Origin: Streptomyces sp. NRRL F-525 | Lineage (GTDB): Bacteria > Actinomycetota > Actinomycetes > Streptomycetales > Streptomycetaceae | Direction: 5' to 3' | DNA length: 64,000 nucleotides | Assembly: GCF_000716605.1 (NCBI RefSeq) | Contig: NZ_JNXE01000026.1 | Coordinates: forward strand, 86,087-150,086 | Part shown: positions 35,458 to 44,778 of the stretch, piece after piece | How positions within the stretch are numbered: the stretch's first letter is position 1 | Layout: each line of letters begins with the position of its first letter | Position numbers and translations under genes: made by a program | The notes under the pieces: generated by a model | Databases searched by the model: none | Told to the model about the DNA's origin: nothing | Seen by the model: the letters and a program-made list of their open reading frames with translations, nothing else

Positions 35458-36150
35458 GTGACGGTCAACGCCGGCACGCGCCGTAGTGGGGATTCCGTGG
35501 TCACGCGGAAGAAGACAAGCAAGAAGTGGATGGGGCTGGCGACGCTGGCGCTGGCACCGATGGTGCTGCTCGCGTCCCCCGGTGTCGCCTCGGCGGCGAG
35601 CCAGGAGTGCCTGGGGAACGCGGACAACTCGTCGCACGACATCGCCGGCAACTGGTCCACCGACCACCAGACGCAGTCGGTGACCGTGCAGCACGCGAAC
35701 AACACCTGGCAGGACTGGGTGTGGCGCGGCCCGACGTTCCAGTGCCCGTGGAACGTCCCGAGCTGCTCCTACGCCTGGCAGCAGTCCAAGACGACGGGCT
35801 GGCAGTGGTCGGCCGGCCTCAGCATCAAGGTCCCGATCCCCGTCATCGGGAACGACCTGGCCAGCCTCACCCCGTCGTACAACCAGAGCGGGTCCACCAC
35901 GACCTCGTACACCTTCACGACCAACCTGAGCCCGGGGCAGTTCGCCCAGCCGATCCAGGTCGTGACGCGCCGCTGGACGCAGGGCGTCTACAAGGGCATC
36001 TACCACACCACCGGCGCGAAGTGCCTGCCGAGCCCGAGCAACCCGAACGGCAAGGCGTACGAGTACACCTGGTCCCCGGACGAGCGCTGGGGCAGCTGGG
36101 CGACCAACCTCAAGGTCAGCGACTACGGGACGTACAACGTCTGGAAGTGA
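35458..36150 (+). CDS. Secreted Trp-rich protein of unknown function
   Basis: 230 aa from GTG 35458 (GAGGAGACAAGG upstream). Signal peptide KKTSKKWMGLATLALAPMVLLASPGVASAA, cut at ASA-A. The mature protein of about 185 aa is rich in Trp, Tyr and Ser/Thr and has four Cys (positions around ECLGN, FQCPWNVPSC and AKCLPS), suggesting two disulfides in a beta fold. I recognise no domain. Followed by an 11-bp terminator hairpin; monocistronic. Confidence 0.8.
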   Translation: MTVNAGTRRSGDSVVTRKKTSKKWMGLATLALAPMVLLASPGVASAASQECLGNADNSSHDIAGNWSTDHQTQSVTVQHANNTWQDWVWRGPTFQCPWNVPSCSYAWQQSKTTGWQWSAGLSIKVPIPVIGNDLASLTPSYNQSGSTTTSYTFTTNLSPGQFAQPIQVVTRRWTQGVYKGIYHTTGAKCLPSPSNPNGKAYEYTWSPDERWGSWATNLKVSDYGTYNVWK

Positions 36151-36166
36151 CCCCGGTCAGCTTCCG

Positions 36167-36200
36167 CCGAGGCACCTGGCCGGACGGCGAGGTGCCTCGG
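36167..36200 (+). terminator. Hairpin terminator after the Trp-rich secreted protein
   Basis: CCGAGGCACCT (36167-36177) and AGGTGCCTCGG (36190-36200) form a perfect 11-bp stem with a 12-nt loop, 16 nt after the stop. Confidence 0.85.
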
Positions 36201-36247
36201 CTGTCTCCACGTTTGTCGCTCCGCCCGACCCATAGGACCTGATCCCC

Positions 36248-36871
36248 ATGATGGTGCGTCGTCGTCTCTTCCGTGCTGCCGCCGGTTCGCTCACCGTGCT
36301 CGCCTGCGGTCTGCTGGCCGCGTGCGACAGCACCGCCCATTCCACGCCGGCGGCCGCGGCCGCCACCAGCGCGCCCAGTCCGACGCCTTCAATGAAGACG
36401 CTGCCGCCGTCGAAGCTGTGCACCGTACTGACCAAGGGCGTCGCCGAGCGGCTCATCACCGATGCCCGGCTCGCGGCCCGGGTCAGCCCCAACAAGGGCG
36501 CCGCCCCCGACGTCTGCGACTACACCTCCGCCGACGGCCGCTCGACGCTGTCCCTCACCCCGGCGTCCCGCACCTACGCCGCCGAACTCTCCGCCGCCCA
36601 CAACCTGGCCGCGAACCCGACCTCGGCCGGCATGCGCGACGTACGGGTCGACACGGTGGACGCCGTGGGCCGACAGGCGTTCCGCGAAACCGCCTACCAG
36701 ACCCAGGCGAAGCAGCAGCTCACCTTCGTCGTGTGGAACACGGGATCCCGGAACTGGGTCGTGACCCTCGCGACCGACGCCCCCAGCGAGACCACCCCGA
36801 CCACCGCGCCACACGACACGGTGGTCCAGGTCGCCCGATCGATCACCGGGAAACTGCCGACGGGGCGGTGA
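36248..36871 (+). CDS. Putative lipoprotein (DUF3558-like)
   Basis: 207 aa from ATG 36248. Lipobox LLAAC at residues 22-26 after a basic/hydrophobic leader, then a Ser/Pro/Ala-rich linker. The globular part has CTVLTKGVAERLI... and VCDYTSADGRSTLSLT, with two Cys, as in actinobacterial DUF3558-type lipoproteins. Role unknown. Convergent with glnA2. Confidence 0.78.
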   Translation: MMVRRRLFRAAAGSLTVLACGLLAACDSTAHSTPAAAAATSAPSPTPSMKTLPPSKLCTVLTKGVAERLITDARLAARVSPNKGAAPDVCDYTSADGRSTLSLTPASRTYAAELSAAHNLAANPTSAGMRDVRVDTVDAVGRQAFRETAYQTQAKQQLTFVVWNTGSRNWVVTLATDAPSETTPTTAPHDTVVQVARSITGKLPTGR

Positions 36872-36882
36872 GGCCGGCCCGC

Positions 36883-38244
36883 TTACAGCACCGGCAGGTT
36901 CTTCCGAAGCTCGAACGCCGTGACCTCGCTCCGGTACTCCTCCCACTCCTGCCGCTTGTTGCGCAGGAAGAAGTCGAAGACATGCTCGCCCAGGGTCTCG
37001 GCGACCAGGTCGCTGCGCTCCATCAGGGTCAGGGCCTCGCCCAGGTTCTGCGGGAGCGGCTCGATGCCCATCGCGCGGCGCTCGGCGTCGGAGAGGGCCC
37101 AGACGTCGTCCTCGGCACCCGGGGGGAGTTCGTAGCCCTCTTCGATGCCCTTGAGGCCGGACGCGAGGAGGAGGGCGTAGGCCAGGTACGGGTTCGCGCC
37201 CGAGTCCAGGGAACGGACCTCCACCCGTGCCGAACCCGTCTTGCCGGGCTTGTACATCGGGACGCGGACCAGGGCGCTGCGGTTGTTGTGGCCCCAGCAG
37301 ATATACGAGGGGGCCTCGCCGCCGGCGCCCGCCGTGCGCTCGGAGCCGCCCCAGATGCGCTTGTAGGAGTTGACCCACTGGTTGGTGATCGCGGAGATCT
37401 CCGCCGCGTGCTTCAGCAGGCCCGCGATGAAGGAGCGGCCAACCTTGGAGAGCTGGTACTCCGAACCCGACTCGTAGAAGGCGTTGCGATCGCCCTCGAA
37501 CAACGACAGGTGCGTGTGCATCCCGGACCCCGGGTGCTCCGAGAACGGCTTCGGCATGAACGTCGCCTGCACGCCCTGCTCCAGCGCCACCTGCTTCATG
37601 ACCAGGCGGAACGTCATGATGTTGTCCGCGGTCGACAGTGCGTCCGCGTACCTCAGATCGATTTCCTGCTGACCCGGCGCTCCCTCGTGGTGGGAGAACT
37701 CCACCGAGATGCCCATCGACTCCAGCATGGTGATCGCCTGGCGGCGGAAGTCCATGCCCACGTTCTGCGGGGTGTGGTCGAAGTAGCCGGAGTTGTCGGC
37801 GGGCGTCGGGCGGGAGCCGTCCAGGGGGCGGTCCTTCAGGAGGAAGAACTCGATCTCCGGGTGGGTGTAGAAGGTGAAGCCCAGGTCGGAGGTCTTGGCG
37901 AGGGCGCGCTTCAGCACGTAGCGCGGGTCCGCGAAGGACGGGGAGCCGTCCGGCATGAGGATGTCGCAGAACATGCGGGCCGTGCCGGGGGCCTCCGCGC
38001 GCCACGGCAGGACCTGGAAGGTGGAGGGGTCCGGCTTGGCGATCATGTCGGACTCGTAGACCCGGGCGAAGCCCTCGATCGCGGAGCCGTCGAAGCCGAT
38101 GCCCTCGTCGAAGGCCTGTTCCAGCTCGGCGGGGGCCACGGCGACGGACTTGAGGAAGCCCAGCACGTCCGTGAACCACAGCCGTACGAACCGGATGTCG
38201 CGCTCCTCCAACGTCCGGAGCACGAACTCCTGCTGCTTGTCCAT
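36883..38244 (-). CDS. glnA2: Glutamine synthetase-like enzyme GlnA2 (gamma-glutamylpolyamine synthetase type)
   Basis: 453 aa from ATG 38244 (MDKQQEFVLRTLEERDIRFVRLWFTD), matching the start I recall for the S. coelicolor orthologue; ATG 38259 (MGKRK) is an alternative. Signature regions: GFDGSAIEGFARV, HPEIEFFLL, GAPGQQEIDLRYADALSTAD, GSGMHTHLS and SGANPYLAYA. In S. coelicolor the GlnA2 enzyme glutamylates polyamines rather than making glutamine. The Tyr of GYELPPGAED sits where the GS adenylylation Tyr lies in GSI. Confidence 0.93.
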   Translation of the reverse strand: MDKQQEFVLRTLEERDIRFVRLWFTDVLGFLKSVAVAPAELEQAFDEGIGFDGSAIEGFARVYESDMIAKPDPSTFQVLPWRAEAPGTARMFCDILMPDGSPSFADPRYVLKRALAKTSDLGFTFYTHPEIEFFLLKDRPLDGSRPTPADNSGYFDHTPQNVGMDFRRQAITMLESMGISVEFSHHEGAPGQQEIDLRYADALSTADNIMTFRLVMKQVALEQGVQATFMPKPFSEHPGSGMHTHLSLFEGDRNAFYESGSEYQLSKVGRSFIAGLLKHAAEISAITNQWVNSYKRIWGGSERTAGAGGEAPSYICWGHNNRSALVRVPMYKPGKTGSARVEVRSLDSGANPYLAYALLLASGLKGIEEGYELPPGAEDDVWALSDAERRAMGIEPLPQNLGEALTLMERSDLVAETLGEHVFDFFLRNKRQEWEEYRSEVTAFELRKNLPVL

Positions 38245-38608
38245 CTTCCGCTTCCCCATCCTTGCTGGTCAGGCCGCCTGTCCTCGTACCGCAGGAGGCG
38301 GTCGGGCACCTGAGCATCCCACCACAACACCATTTCGTGCGCGTTGCCGACCATGATCGACCGGTCGACCTCGGGCTGAACGCCTCGCGTACGGCAGATG
38401 TCCTGCGCTGTTGCCCATCTCCTGACCATCTTGCCTGCTCGGACTGACATTCGTAATGCCTGGTCCGGGGGTGACCCTGGTGTTCCCCTGACTTTGCTGT
38501 GGGCGCCCTACGAGAACGTGTTCCTCCCCACTACGATCAACAGGGCCCGACCTTCCTGGCCCGTCCCCGTCCCTTCCCGTCCCTTCCCCCAAAAAGGACA
38601 CACACCTC
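38245..38608. other. 364-nt divergent intergenic region, glnA2 to DUF3105 gene
   Basis: Must hold both promoters. The only structure I can point to is the 12-bp palindrome TCGACCGGTCGA (38357-38368). No coding signal and no clear GlnR-type half sites were seen by eye. Confidence 0.5.
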
Positions 38609-39280
38609 ATGGGTTCCGCCAAGAACACCGGTACCGCGGCGCGCAAGGCACGCATCGAGGAGATGCGGCGCGCCGAGCAGTCCCGCGAGCGACGCACCAA
38701 GATCGTGAAGATCGCGGCGAGCGCCGTGGTCGTCGCCGGTCTCGTCGTCGGCGGGGTCGCGGTCGTGCACGCGCAGTCCGGCAAGAAGGACAGCTCGGCG
38801 AGCGACTCCAAGAACTCCGCCTCGGGTCACTTCGTCGCCGGCGCGGACGGCGTGAACACGTGGAAGGGCACGCTGGGCCGCACCCACGTCACGGGCACGG
38901 TGAAGTACCCGATGCACCCGCCGGTCGGCGGCAACCACAACCCGGTCTGGCTGAACTGCAACGGCGACGTCTACACCAAGGCCGTCAAGGACGAGAACGC
39001 GGTGCACGCGCTGGAGCACGGCGCGGTCTGGGTGACGTACAACAAGAAGGCCCCGGCGGCCGACATCAAGGCGCTCGCGACGAAGGTGAAGTCGACCCCG
39101 TACTCGCTGATGAGCCCGTACGACAGCCAGAAGGACCCGATCATGCTGTCGGCGTGGGGGCACCAGCGGACCGTGAAGAGCGCGAGCGACCCGGCCGTGA
39201 ACACGTTCTTCGAGAAGTTCGTGCAGGGCAGCCAGACGCCGGAGCCGGGCGCCGCGTGCACGGGCGGGCTGTCGCAGTGA
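38609..39280 (+). CDS. Membrane-anchored DUF3105 protein
   Basis: 223 aa from ATG 38609. Cytoplasmic Arg-rich helix (ARKARIEEMRRAEQSRERR), one TM (KIVKIAASAVVVAGLVVGGVAVV), then an extracytoplasmic DUF3105 domain with YPMHPPVGGNHNPVWLNCNGDVY and NAVHALEHGAVWVTY, whose His and Cys residues suggest metal binding. Its last codons overlap the GTG of the next gene (GTGA), so the pair is coupled. Confidence 0.88.
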   Translation: MGSAKNTGTAARKARIEEMRRAEQSRERRTKIVKIAASAVVVAGLVVGGVAVVHAQSGKKDSSASDSKNSASGHFVAGADGVNTWKGTLGRTHVTGTVKYPMHPPVGGNHNPVWLNCNGDVYTKAVKDENAVHALEHGAVWVTYNKKAPAADIKALATKVKSTPYSLMSPYDSQKDPIMLSAWGHQRTVKSASDPAVNTFFEKFVQGSQTPEPGAACTGGLSQ

Positions 39281-39906
39281 GGTCCGCGGCTCTGATCGCC
39301 GGGGCCGCGGCGACGGCGCTCGTCGCGGCCGGCGCGATCACGTACGCGGTCGCCGAGGACGGCGGCGGGTCGAGCAACTCCCCCACGCCTACGGCCGATT
39401 CGGCGGACGCCGGGTTCGCGCGGGACATGGCGGTCCATCACCAGCAGGCCGTCGAGATGTCGTACATCGTGCGGGACCGCACGAAGAACGTGGAAGTACG
39501 GCGGCTCGCATACGACATCGCGCAGACGCAGGCCAATCAACGGGGCATGCTGCTGGGGTGGTTGGACCTGTGGAACCTTCCGAAGGTGTCGGCCGACCCG
39601 CCGATGACCTGGATGGGCATGGGTGACATGGCGTCCGGGAAGGACGGCGCGCTGATGCCGGGGATGGCCACCAACACCGAGCTGAAGAAGCTGAATTCGC
39701 TCAGCGGCAAGCCCGCCGAGGTGCTCTTTCTCCAGCTCATGACGGACCACCACAAGGGCGGTATCCACATGGCCGAGGGGTGTGTGGAGAAGTGCCGGGT
39801 GGGGGTGGAGAAGCGGCTGGCGCAGGGGATGGTGGACGCGCAGCAGTCGGAGATCCAGTTGATGGCCGACATGCTCAAGGAGCGTGGCGCAAAAGCGCGT
39901 TCGTAA
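39277..39906 (+). CDS. DUF305-family exported protein
   Basis: 209 aa from GTG 39277, coupled to the DUF3105 gene by a 4-nt overlap. N-terminal TM or signal (ALIAGAAATALVAAGAITYAV). The ferritin-like helical domain has the DUF305 motifs FARDMAVHHQQAVEMSYIVRD and LMTDHHKGGIHMAEG, with paired His and many Met residues, suggesting metal (possibly copper) binding. Function unproven. Confidence 0.88.
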   Translation: MRSAALIAGAAATALVAAGAITYAVAEDGGGSSNSPTPTADSADAGFARDMAVHHQQAVEMSYIVRDRTKNVEVRRLAYDIAQTQANQRGMLLGWLDLWNLPKVSADPPMTWMGMGDMASGKDGALMPGMATNTELKKLNSLSGKPAEVLFLQLMTDHHKGGIHMAEGCVEKCRVGVEKRLAQGMVDAQQSEIQLMADMLKERGAKARS

Positions 39907-39986
39907 AGCATCCCTGGTCGTTCGTTACACGCCCGTAAGGAAAAAAGCCCCCAATTCGCCCCGGGTGACGGTTCCTTGGGCTTCTC

Positions 39987-40014
39987 TTGACTTTTGCGTT
40001 CCCCTGGCATGAAC
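39987..40014 (+). promoter_or_regulatory. Possible promoter of the S53 peptidase gene
   Basis: TTGACT (39987-39992) lies 17 nt before CATGAA/TGAACG near 40009-40014, giving a leader of about 115-120 nt before the peptidase ATG. The -10 match is weak. Confidence 0.3.
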
Positions 40015-40133
40015 GGTTCATCGAAAGAGTGGCCCCCACGTGTGATCCATCCACGGGCCTTCCCGCCGCGGGTTCCGTAGGGATCGACGACGACCAACCA
40101 CTCCATGCGTCGAACCGCATAGCAGGGGGTTTT

Positions 40134-42092
40134 ATGAGATCCAATCGCGCCACCAAGCGCGCCGGCGTGAGCATGGCAGCGACACTGCCCATGATCGCCG
40201 GTGCACTGGCGCTCGGCATACCCGCGGCGCACGCCGCGGACAGCCCGGGCCGGGACACGCTCGCGGGCACCAAGCCCGCGTGGGCGACGGCCAAGGCGGA
40301 CAAGGGAGCGACCTCCGACAGCTCCAAGGTCTCCGCCCGGGTCTACCTCGCCGGCCGGAACGCCTCCGGTCTCGCGGCGTACGCCAAGTCCGTCTCGGAC
40401 CCGAGTTCGGCCCTGTACGGCAAGTACCTGAGCGCCGCTCAGGTACAGCAGCGCTTCGGCGCCACGACGGCCCAGGTGACCGCCGTCAAGTCCTGGCTGA
40501 AGTCCGCCGGGCTGAAGGTCACCGGCACCACGCAGCACTACGTCACGGTCTCCGGTGACGTGGCCGCGGTCGAGAAGGCGTTCAGCACCTCGCTGCACAA
40601 CTACTCGAAGGGCTCGAAGACCTACCGCGCCCCGTCGAAGACGGCCTCAGCGCCGGACAGCCTCAACGGTGCCGTCCTGACCGTGACCGGTCTGGACAAC
40701 GCGCCGCACACGGCGAGCCACGACGACGCGCTGCCGGGTCCGACCGCGGTGTTCAAGAACTCGGGGCCGTTCTCCTCGTACTACGGCTCCAACACCGCGA
40801 CCACCCTGCCGTCGGCGTACGGCAAGAAGATCCCGTACGCCGTCGAGGGCTACACCGGCAAGCAGCTGCGTGCCGCCTACGGCGCGGGCAAGTACACGGG
40901 CAAGGGGGTGCGGGTCGCGATCACCGACGCGTACGCCTCCCCGACGATCGCCTTCGACGCGGCCACGTACGCGAAGAACCACGGCGACGCGTCCTGGAAG
41001 ACCAGCCAGCTGCACCAGGTCCTGCCCTCGCAGTACACCAACACCGGTGCCGACGAGTGCGACGCCTCGGGCTGGTACGGCGAGGAGACCCTCGACGTCG
41101 AGGCCGTGCACGCGGTGGCCCCGGCGGCGGACGTCACGTACGTGGGCTCCGCCTCCTGCATGGACGACGACCTGCTCGACTCGCTCAGCAAGGTCGTCGA
41201 CAACCACCTGGCCGACATCGTCTCCAACTCGTGGGGCGACATCGAGGCCAACCAGACCCCGGACCTCGCGGCCGCCTACGACCAGGTGTTCCAGCTGGGC
41301 GCGGTCGAGGGCATCGGCTTCTACTTCTCCTCCGGTGACAACGGCGACGAGGTCGCCAACACCAAGGTGAAGCAGGTCGACACCCCGGCCAACTCGGCGT
41401 GGGTCACGGCGGTCGGCGGTACCTCGCTGGCGGTCGGCAAGGGCGACAAGTACCTGTGGGAGACCGGCTGGGGCACCGAGAAGGCCTCGCTGTCCACGGA
41501 CGGCAAGAGCTGGACCAGCTTCCCCGGCGCCTTCACCTCGGGCGCGGGCGGCGGCACCAGCAAGACGGTGGCCGAGCCCTTCTATCAGAAGGGTGTCGTC
41601 CCGGACGCGCTCGCCAAGGCCAACAGCGCCACCGGCAACCGCGTCGTCCCGGACATCTCGGCGATCGCCGACCCGAACACCGGATTCAAGGTCGGCCAGA
41701 CGCAGACCTTCCCCGACGGTTCGGAGCAGTACAGCGAGTACCGGATCGGCGGCACCTCGCTCGCCTCCCCGGTGATCGCGGCGGTCCAGGCCCTGGCCCA
41801 GGAGGCGCGCGGCGGCAAGGCGATCGGTTTCGCCAACCCGTCGATCTACTCCAAGTACGGCACGAAGGCCTACCACGACGTGACCGACAACCCGACGGGC
41901 TCCGGCCTGGCGGTGGCGCGCGTGGACTTCGCCAACGCCTTCGACGCCTCCGAAGGCCTGCTGACCTCGGTCCGCAGCCTCGGCAAGGACAGCTCGCTGT
42001 CCGCGGTGAAGGGCTATGACGACGTGACCGGCGTGGGTACGCCAGCGGACGGTTACGTCGCGTCGTTCAGCCGCTCGCAGGGTCACCACTGA
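40134..42092 (+). CDS. Secreted S53-family serine-carboxyl peptidase (sedolisin/pro-kumamolisin type)
   Basis: 652 aa from ATG 40134 (CAGGGGG upstream). Signal peptide ends AHAA near 35. A pro-domain follows (YLAGRNASGLAAYAKSVSDPSSALYGKYLSAAQVQQRFG...), then the catalytic domain. The Glu-Asp pair lies in GEETLDVEAVHAVAP near 317, the oxyanion Asp near SSGDNGDE and the Ser in GGTSLASP near 540. Autoactivating extracellular endopeptidase, most active at acidic pH in the known family. A 17-bp hairpin follows the stop. Confidence 0.93.
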   Translation: MRSNRATKRAGVSMAATLPMIAGALALGIPAAHAADSPGRDTLAGTKPAWATAKADKGATSDSSKVSARVYLAGRNASGLAAYAKSVSDPSSALYGKYLSAAQVQQRFGATTAQVTAVKSWLKSAGLKVTGTTQHYVTVSGDVAAVEKAFSTSLHNYSKGSKTYRAPSKTASAPDSLNGAVLTVTGLDNAPHTASHDDALPGPTAVFKNSGPFSSYYGSNTATTLPSAYGKKIPYAVEGYTGKQLRAAYGAGKYTGKGVRVAITDAYASPTIAFDAATYAKNHGDASWKTSQLHQVLPSQYTNTGADECDASGWYGEETLDVEAVHAVAPAADVTYVGSASCMDDDLLDSLSKVVDNHLADIVSNSWGDIEANQTPDLAAAYDQVFQLGAVEGIGFYFSSGDNGDEVANTKVKQVDTPANSAWVTAVGGTSLAVGKGDKYLWETGWGTEKASLSTDGKSWTSFPGAFTSGAGGGTSKTVAEPFYQKGVVPDALAKANSATGNRVVPDISAIADPNTGFKVGQTQTFPDGSEQYSEYRIGGTSLASPVIAAVQALAQEARGGKAIGFANPSIYSKYGTKAYHDVTDNPTGSGLAVARVDFANAFDASEGLLTSVRSLGKDSSLSAVKGYDDVTGVGTPADGYVASFSRSQGHH

Positions 42093-42120
42093 TCCAGTAA
42101 GCGGTAACGAGTCACCTGTC

Positions 42121-42162
42121 GATGGGGTGGCGTGGGGGTACGACACCCCACGCCACCCCATC
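42121..42162. terminator. Strong hairpin between S53 peptidase and nadE
   Basis: A 17-bp perfect stem (42121-42137 with 42146-42162) and an 8-nt loop, 28 nt after the peptidase stop. It isolates nadE from upstream transcription. Confidence 0.88.
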
Positions 42163-42178
42163 GCGTCGCTCTGACGAT

Positions 42179-42184
42179 TACACT
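42179..42184 (+). promoter_or_regulatory. -10 box TACACT of a probably leaderless nadE message
   Basis: TACACT is followed by 6 nt and then the GTG start; there is no Shine-Dalgarno sequence. The -35 region is not convincing and overlaps the terminator hairpin. Confidence 0.5.
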
Positions 42185-42190
42185 GACCGG

Positions 42191-44227
42191 GTGCCTCCAC
42201 TGAACTTCTGGTCGATCTATCAGCACGGCTTCGCCCGCGTCGCCGCCTGCACGGGCCACACCGTGATCGCGGACCCGCACGCCAACGCCGAGGCCGTCCT
42301 GCGCCACGCCCGCCGCTGCGACGAGGAGGGCGTCGCCGTCGCCGTCTTCGCGGAGATGGGCCTGTGCGGCTACTCCATCGAGGACCTCCTCCTCCAGGAC
42401 GTCCTCCTGGACCAGGTCGAGGAGGCGCTACGGGAGGTGGTGACGGGCTCGGCGGACCTGCTGCCGGTGCTGGTCGTCGGCGCCCCCCTGCGCCACCGCA
42501 ACCGGATCTACAACTGCGCGGTACTCGTCCACCGGGGCCGCGTACTCGGCGTCGTACCGAAGTCGTACCCCCCGAACTACCGCGAGTTCTACGAGCGCCG
42601 CCAGATCGCCGACGGCGCCGACGAGCGCGGCGGTTCGATCCAAGTGGGCGGCGAGAGCGTGCCGTTCGGGGTGGATCTGCTGTTCGCGGCACAGGACGTA
42701 CCGTCCCTCGTGCTCCACGCGGAGATCTGCGAGGACATGTGGGTGCCGGTGCCGCCGAGCGCCGAGGCGGCTCTCGCGGGCGCGACGGTCCTCGTCAACC
42801 TGTCCGGCAGCCCGATCACGGTCGGCCGTGCCGAGGACCGCAAACTCCTCTGCCGCTCGGCGTCCGCCCGCTGCCTCGCCGCGTACGTCTACGCCGCGGC
42901 CGGCCTCGGCGAGTCGACGACCGACCTGTCCTGGGACGGCCAGGCGATGATCTACGAGAACGGCGCGCTGCTGGCCGAGACGGAGCGTTTCCCGCTGGGC
43001 GACGAGTACGCGGTCGCGGACATCGACCTGGACCTGCTGCGGCAGGAACGGCAGCGGATGGGCACGTTCGACGACAACCGCCGTACGCACAAGGCAAGGA
43101 CGGCCGACTTCCGCACGGTCTCCTTCGAACTCGCCCCGCCACTAACCGACTTGGGCCTGCGCCGCCGCCTGGAACGCTTCCCGTTCGTACCGGCCGACGC
43201 GGAGCGCCTCGCGCAGGACTGCTACGAGGCGTACAACATCCAGGTCGAGGGCCTGCAACAACGCCTCGCGGCGATCGGCGGCCCGAAGGTGGTCATCGGG
43301 GTGTCGGGCGGTCTCGACTCGACGCACGCGCTGATCGTCGCGGCGCGCGCGATGGACCGCGCGGGGCGGCCGCGCAGCGACATCCTGGCGTGGACGCTGC
43401 CGGGCTTCGCGACCAGCGACCACACGAAGGACAACGCGCACGCGTTGATGCGGGCGATCGGCGTGACGGCGGCGGAGCTGGACATCACGCCGACGGCGAG
43501 GCTGATGCTGAAGGAGATGGGCCACCCGTTCGCGTCCGGCGAACCGGTGTACGACATCACCTTCGAGAACGTCCAAGCAGGCCTGCGCACGGACTACTTG
43601 TTCCGCCTGGCGAACCAGCGCAACGGCATCGTGCTGGGCACAGGTGACCTGTCCGAGCTGGCGCTCGGCTGGTCCACGTACGGCGTCGGCGACCAGATGA
43701 GCCACTACAACGTCAACTCCGGCGTCCCGAAGACCCTCATCCAGCACCTCATCCGCTGGGTCGTCAGCAGCGACCAGTTCGACGAGGAGACCGGCAAGAT
43801 CCTCACCGCGATCCTCGACACGGAGATCAGTCCGGAGCTGGTGCCGGGCGAGGAGATGCAGTCCACGGAGTCGAAGATCGGGCCGTACGCGCTGCACGAC
43901 TTCACGCTGTTCCATGTGCTGCGGTACGGGTTCCGGCCGTCGAAGATCGCGTTCTTGGCGTGGCATGCGTGGCACGAGGTGGGGGCGGGGGCGTGGCCTC
44001 CGGGGTTCCCTGAGGCGAAGCGGGTGGCGTACGACCTGCCCGAGATCCGGCGTTGGCTTGAGGTGTTCTGCCGGCGGTTCTTCGGGTTCGCCCAGTTCAA
44101 GCGGTCCGCCATGCCCAATGGGCCGAAGGTTTCGGCGGGGGGGTCGTTGTCGCCTCGGGGGGATTGGCGGGCGCCTTCGGATGGGTCGGCTACGGCTTGG
44201 CTGGCTGAACTGGCGCGGTTCGACTAG
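42191..44227 (+). CDS. nadE: Glutamine-dependent NAD+ synthetase
   Basis: Last step of NAD biosynthesis: deamido-NAD plus glutamine and ATP to NAD. 678 aa from GTG 42191, the length usual for actinobacterial glutamine-dependent enzymes. N-terminal nitrilase-type glutaminase with the Glu-Lys-Cys triad ([34 protein letters not shown]). C-terminal synthetase with the P-loop [14 protein letters not shown] near residue 370 and [27 protein letters not shown]. Expression looks leaderless. Confidence 0.97.
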   Translation: MPPLNFWSIYQHGFARVAACTGHTVIADPHANAEAVLRHARRCDEEGVAVAVFAEMGLCGYSIEDLLLQDVLLDQVEEALREVVTGSADLLPVLVVGAPLRHRNRIYNCAVLVHRGRVLGVVPKSYPPNYREFYERRQIADGADERGGSIQVGGESVPFGVDLLFAAQDVPSLVLHAEICEDMWVPVPPSAEAALAGATVLVNLSGSPITVGRAEDRKLLCRSASARCLAAYVYAAAGLGESTTDLSWDGQAMIYENGALLAETERFPLGDEYAVADIDLDLLRQERQRMGTFDDNRRTHKARTADFRTVSFELAPPLTDLGLRRRLERFPFVPADAERLAQDCYEAYNIQVEGLQQRLAAIGGPKVVIGVSGGLDSTHALIVAARAMDRAGRPRSDILAWTLPGFATSDHTKDNAHALMRAIGVTAAELDITPTARLMLKEMGHPFASGEPVYDITFENVQAGLRTDYLFRLANQRNGIVLGTGDLSELALGWSTYGVGDQMSHYNVNSGVPKTLIQHLIRWVVSSDQFDEETGKILTAILDTEISPELVPGEEMQSTESKIGPYALHDFTLFHVLRYGFRPSKIAFLAWHAWHEVGAGAWPPGFPEAKRVAYDLPEIRRWLEVFCRRFFGFAQFKRSAMPNGPKVSAGGSLSPRGDWRAPSDGSATAWLAELARFD

Positions 44228-44307
44228 GACTTGCTCTTCGACGGGGACGGTGGCTTGGTGCGGTGCGGGCACCAGCGACCCGCCGAGGGCGGCAGGGAAG
44301 AGTGACC

Positions 44308-44778
44308 ATGGCACGGACCGAGTACTACGACGACCCGACGGCACCTGAGCCGAACAGCTTGGTGGTCGCCGCGTCCGCCGTGGTCACCGATGGCGAAGGG
44401 CTGGTGCTCCTTCAGCGGCGGCGGGACCACGACCTGTGGGCGCTCCCCGGTGGCGGCATGGAGATGACCGACTCGCTCCCGGGCGCGGCAGTCCGTGAGG
44501 TGCGGGAGGAAACGGGTCTGGACGTGGAGATCACCGGGCTCGTGGGCACCTATACCGACCCTCGGCACGTCATCGCCTACTCGGACGGTGAGGTGCGCAG
44601 ACAGTTCAACGTCTGCTTCACCGCTCGCGCCGTCGGTGGTCGGCTGGAAATCTCGGACGAGTCCAGTGAGTTGCGGTTCGTCCAGCTGGACGAGATCGGT
44701 CAACTGCCCATGCACCACACGCAGCGGCTCCGGATCCGGCACTTCCTGGAGCGGCGTGAGCGGCCCTATCTCGGCTGA
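44308..44778 (+). CDS. Nudix hydrolase
   Basis: 156 aa from ATG 44308, with CAGGGAAGAG upstream. The Nudix box is complete: GGGMEMTDSLPGAAVREVREETGLDVEI (Gx5Ex7REUxEExGU). Preceded by LVLLQRRRDHDLWALPG. Removes nucleoside diphosphate-linked moieties; substrate unknown. Its 3' end overlaps the convergent next gene by 13 nt. Confidence 0.92.
   Translation: MARTEYYDDPTAPEPNSLVVAASAVVTDGEGLVLLQRRRDHDLWALPGGGMEMTDSLPGAAVREVREETGLDVEITGLVGTYTDPRHVIAYSDGEVRRQFNVCFTARAVGGRLEISDESSELRFVQLDEIGQLPMHHTQRLRIRHFLERRERPYLG

Noticed and set aside
38357..38368. TCGACCGGTCGA palindrome as a GlnR operator upstream of glnA2
   Set aside because: It does not resemble the known GlnR half sites; short GC palindromes are expected by chance in such DNA.
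40647..42692. Minus-strand open frame of 681 codons over S53 peptidase and nadE
   Set aside because: Crosses two well-supported plus-strand genes and a terminator; low-complexity Arg/Gly sequence.
44263..44307. Longer start for the Nudix gene
   Set aside because: The extension is Arg-rich and lacks a ribosome binding site, whereas ATG 44308 has one.
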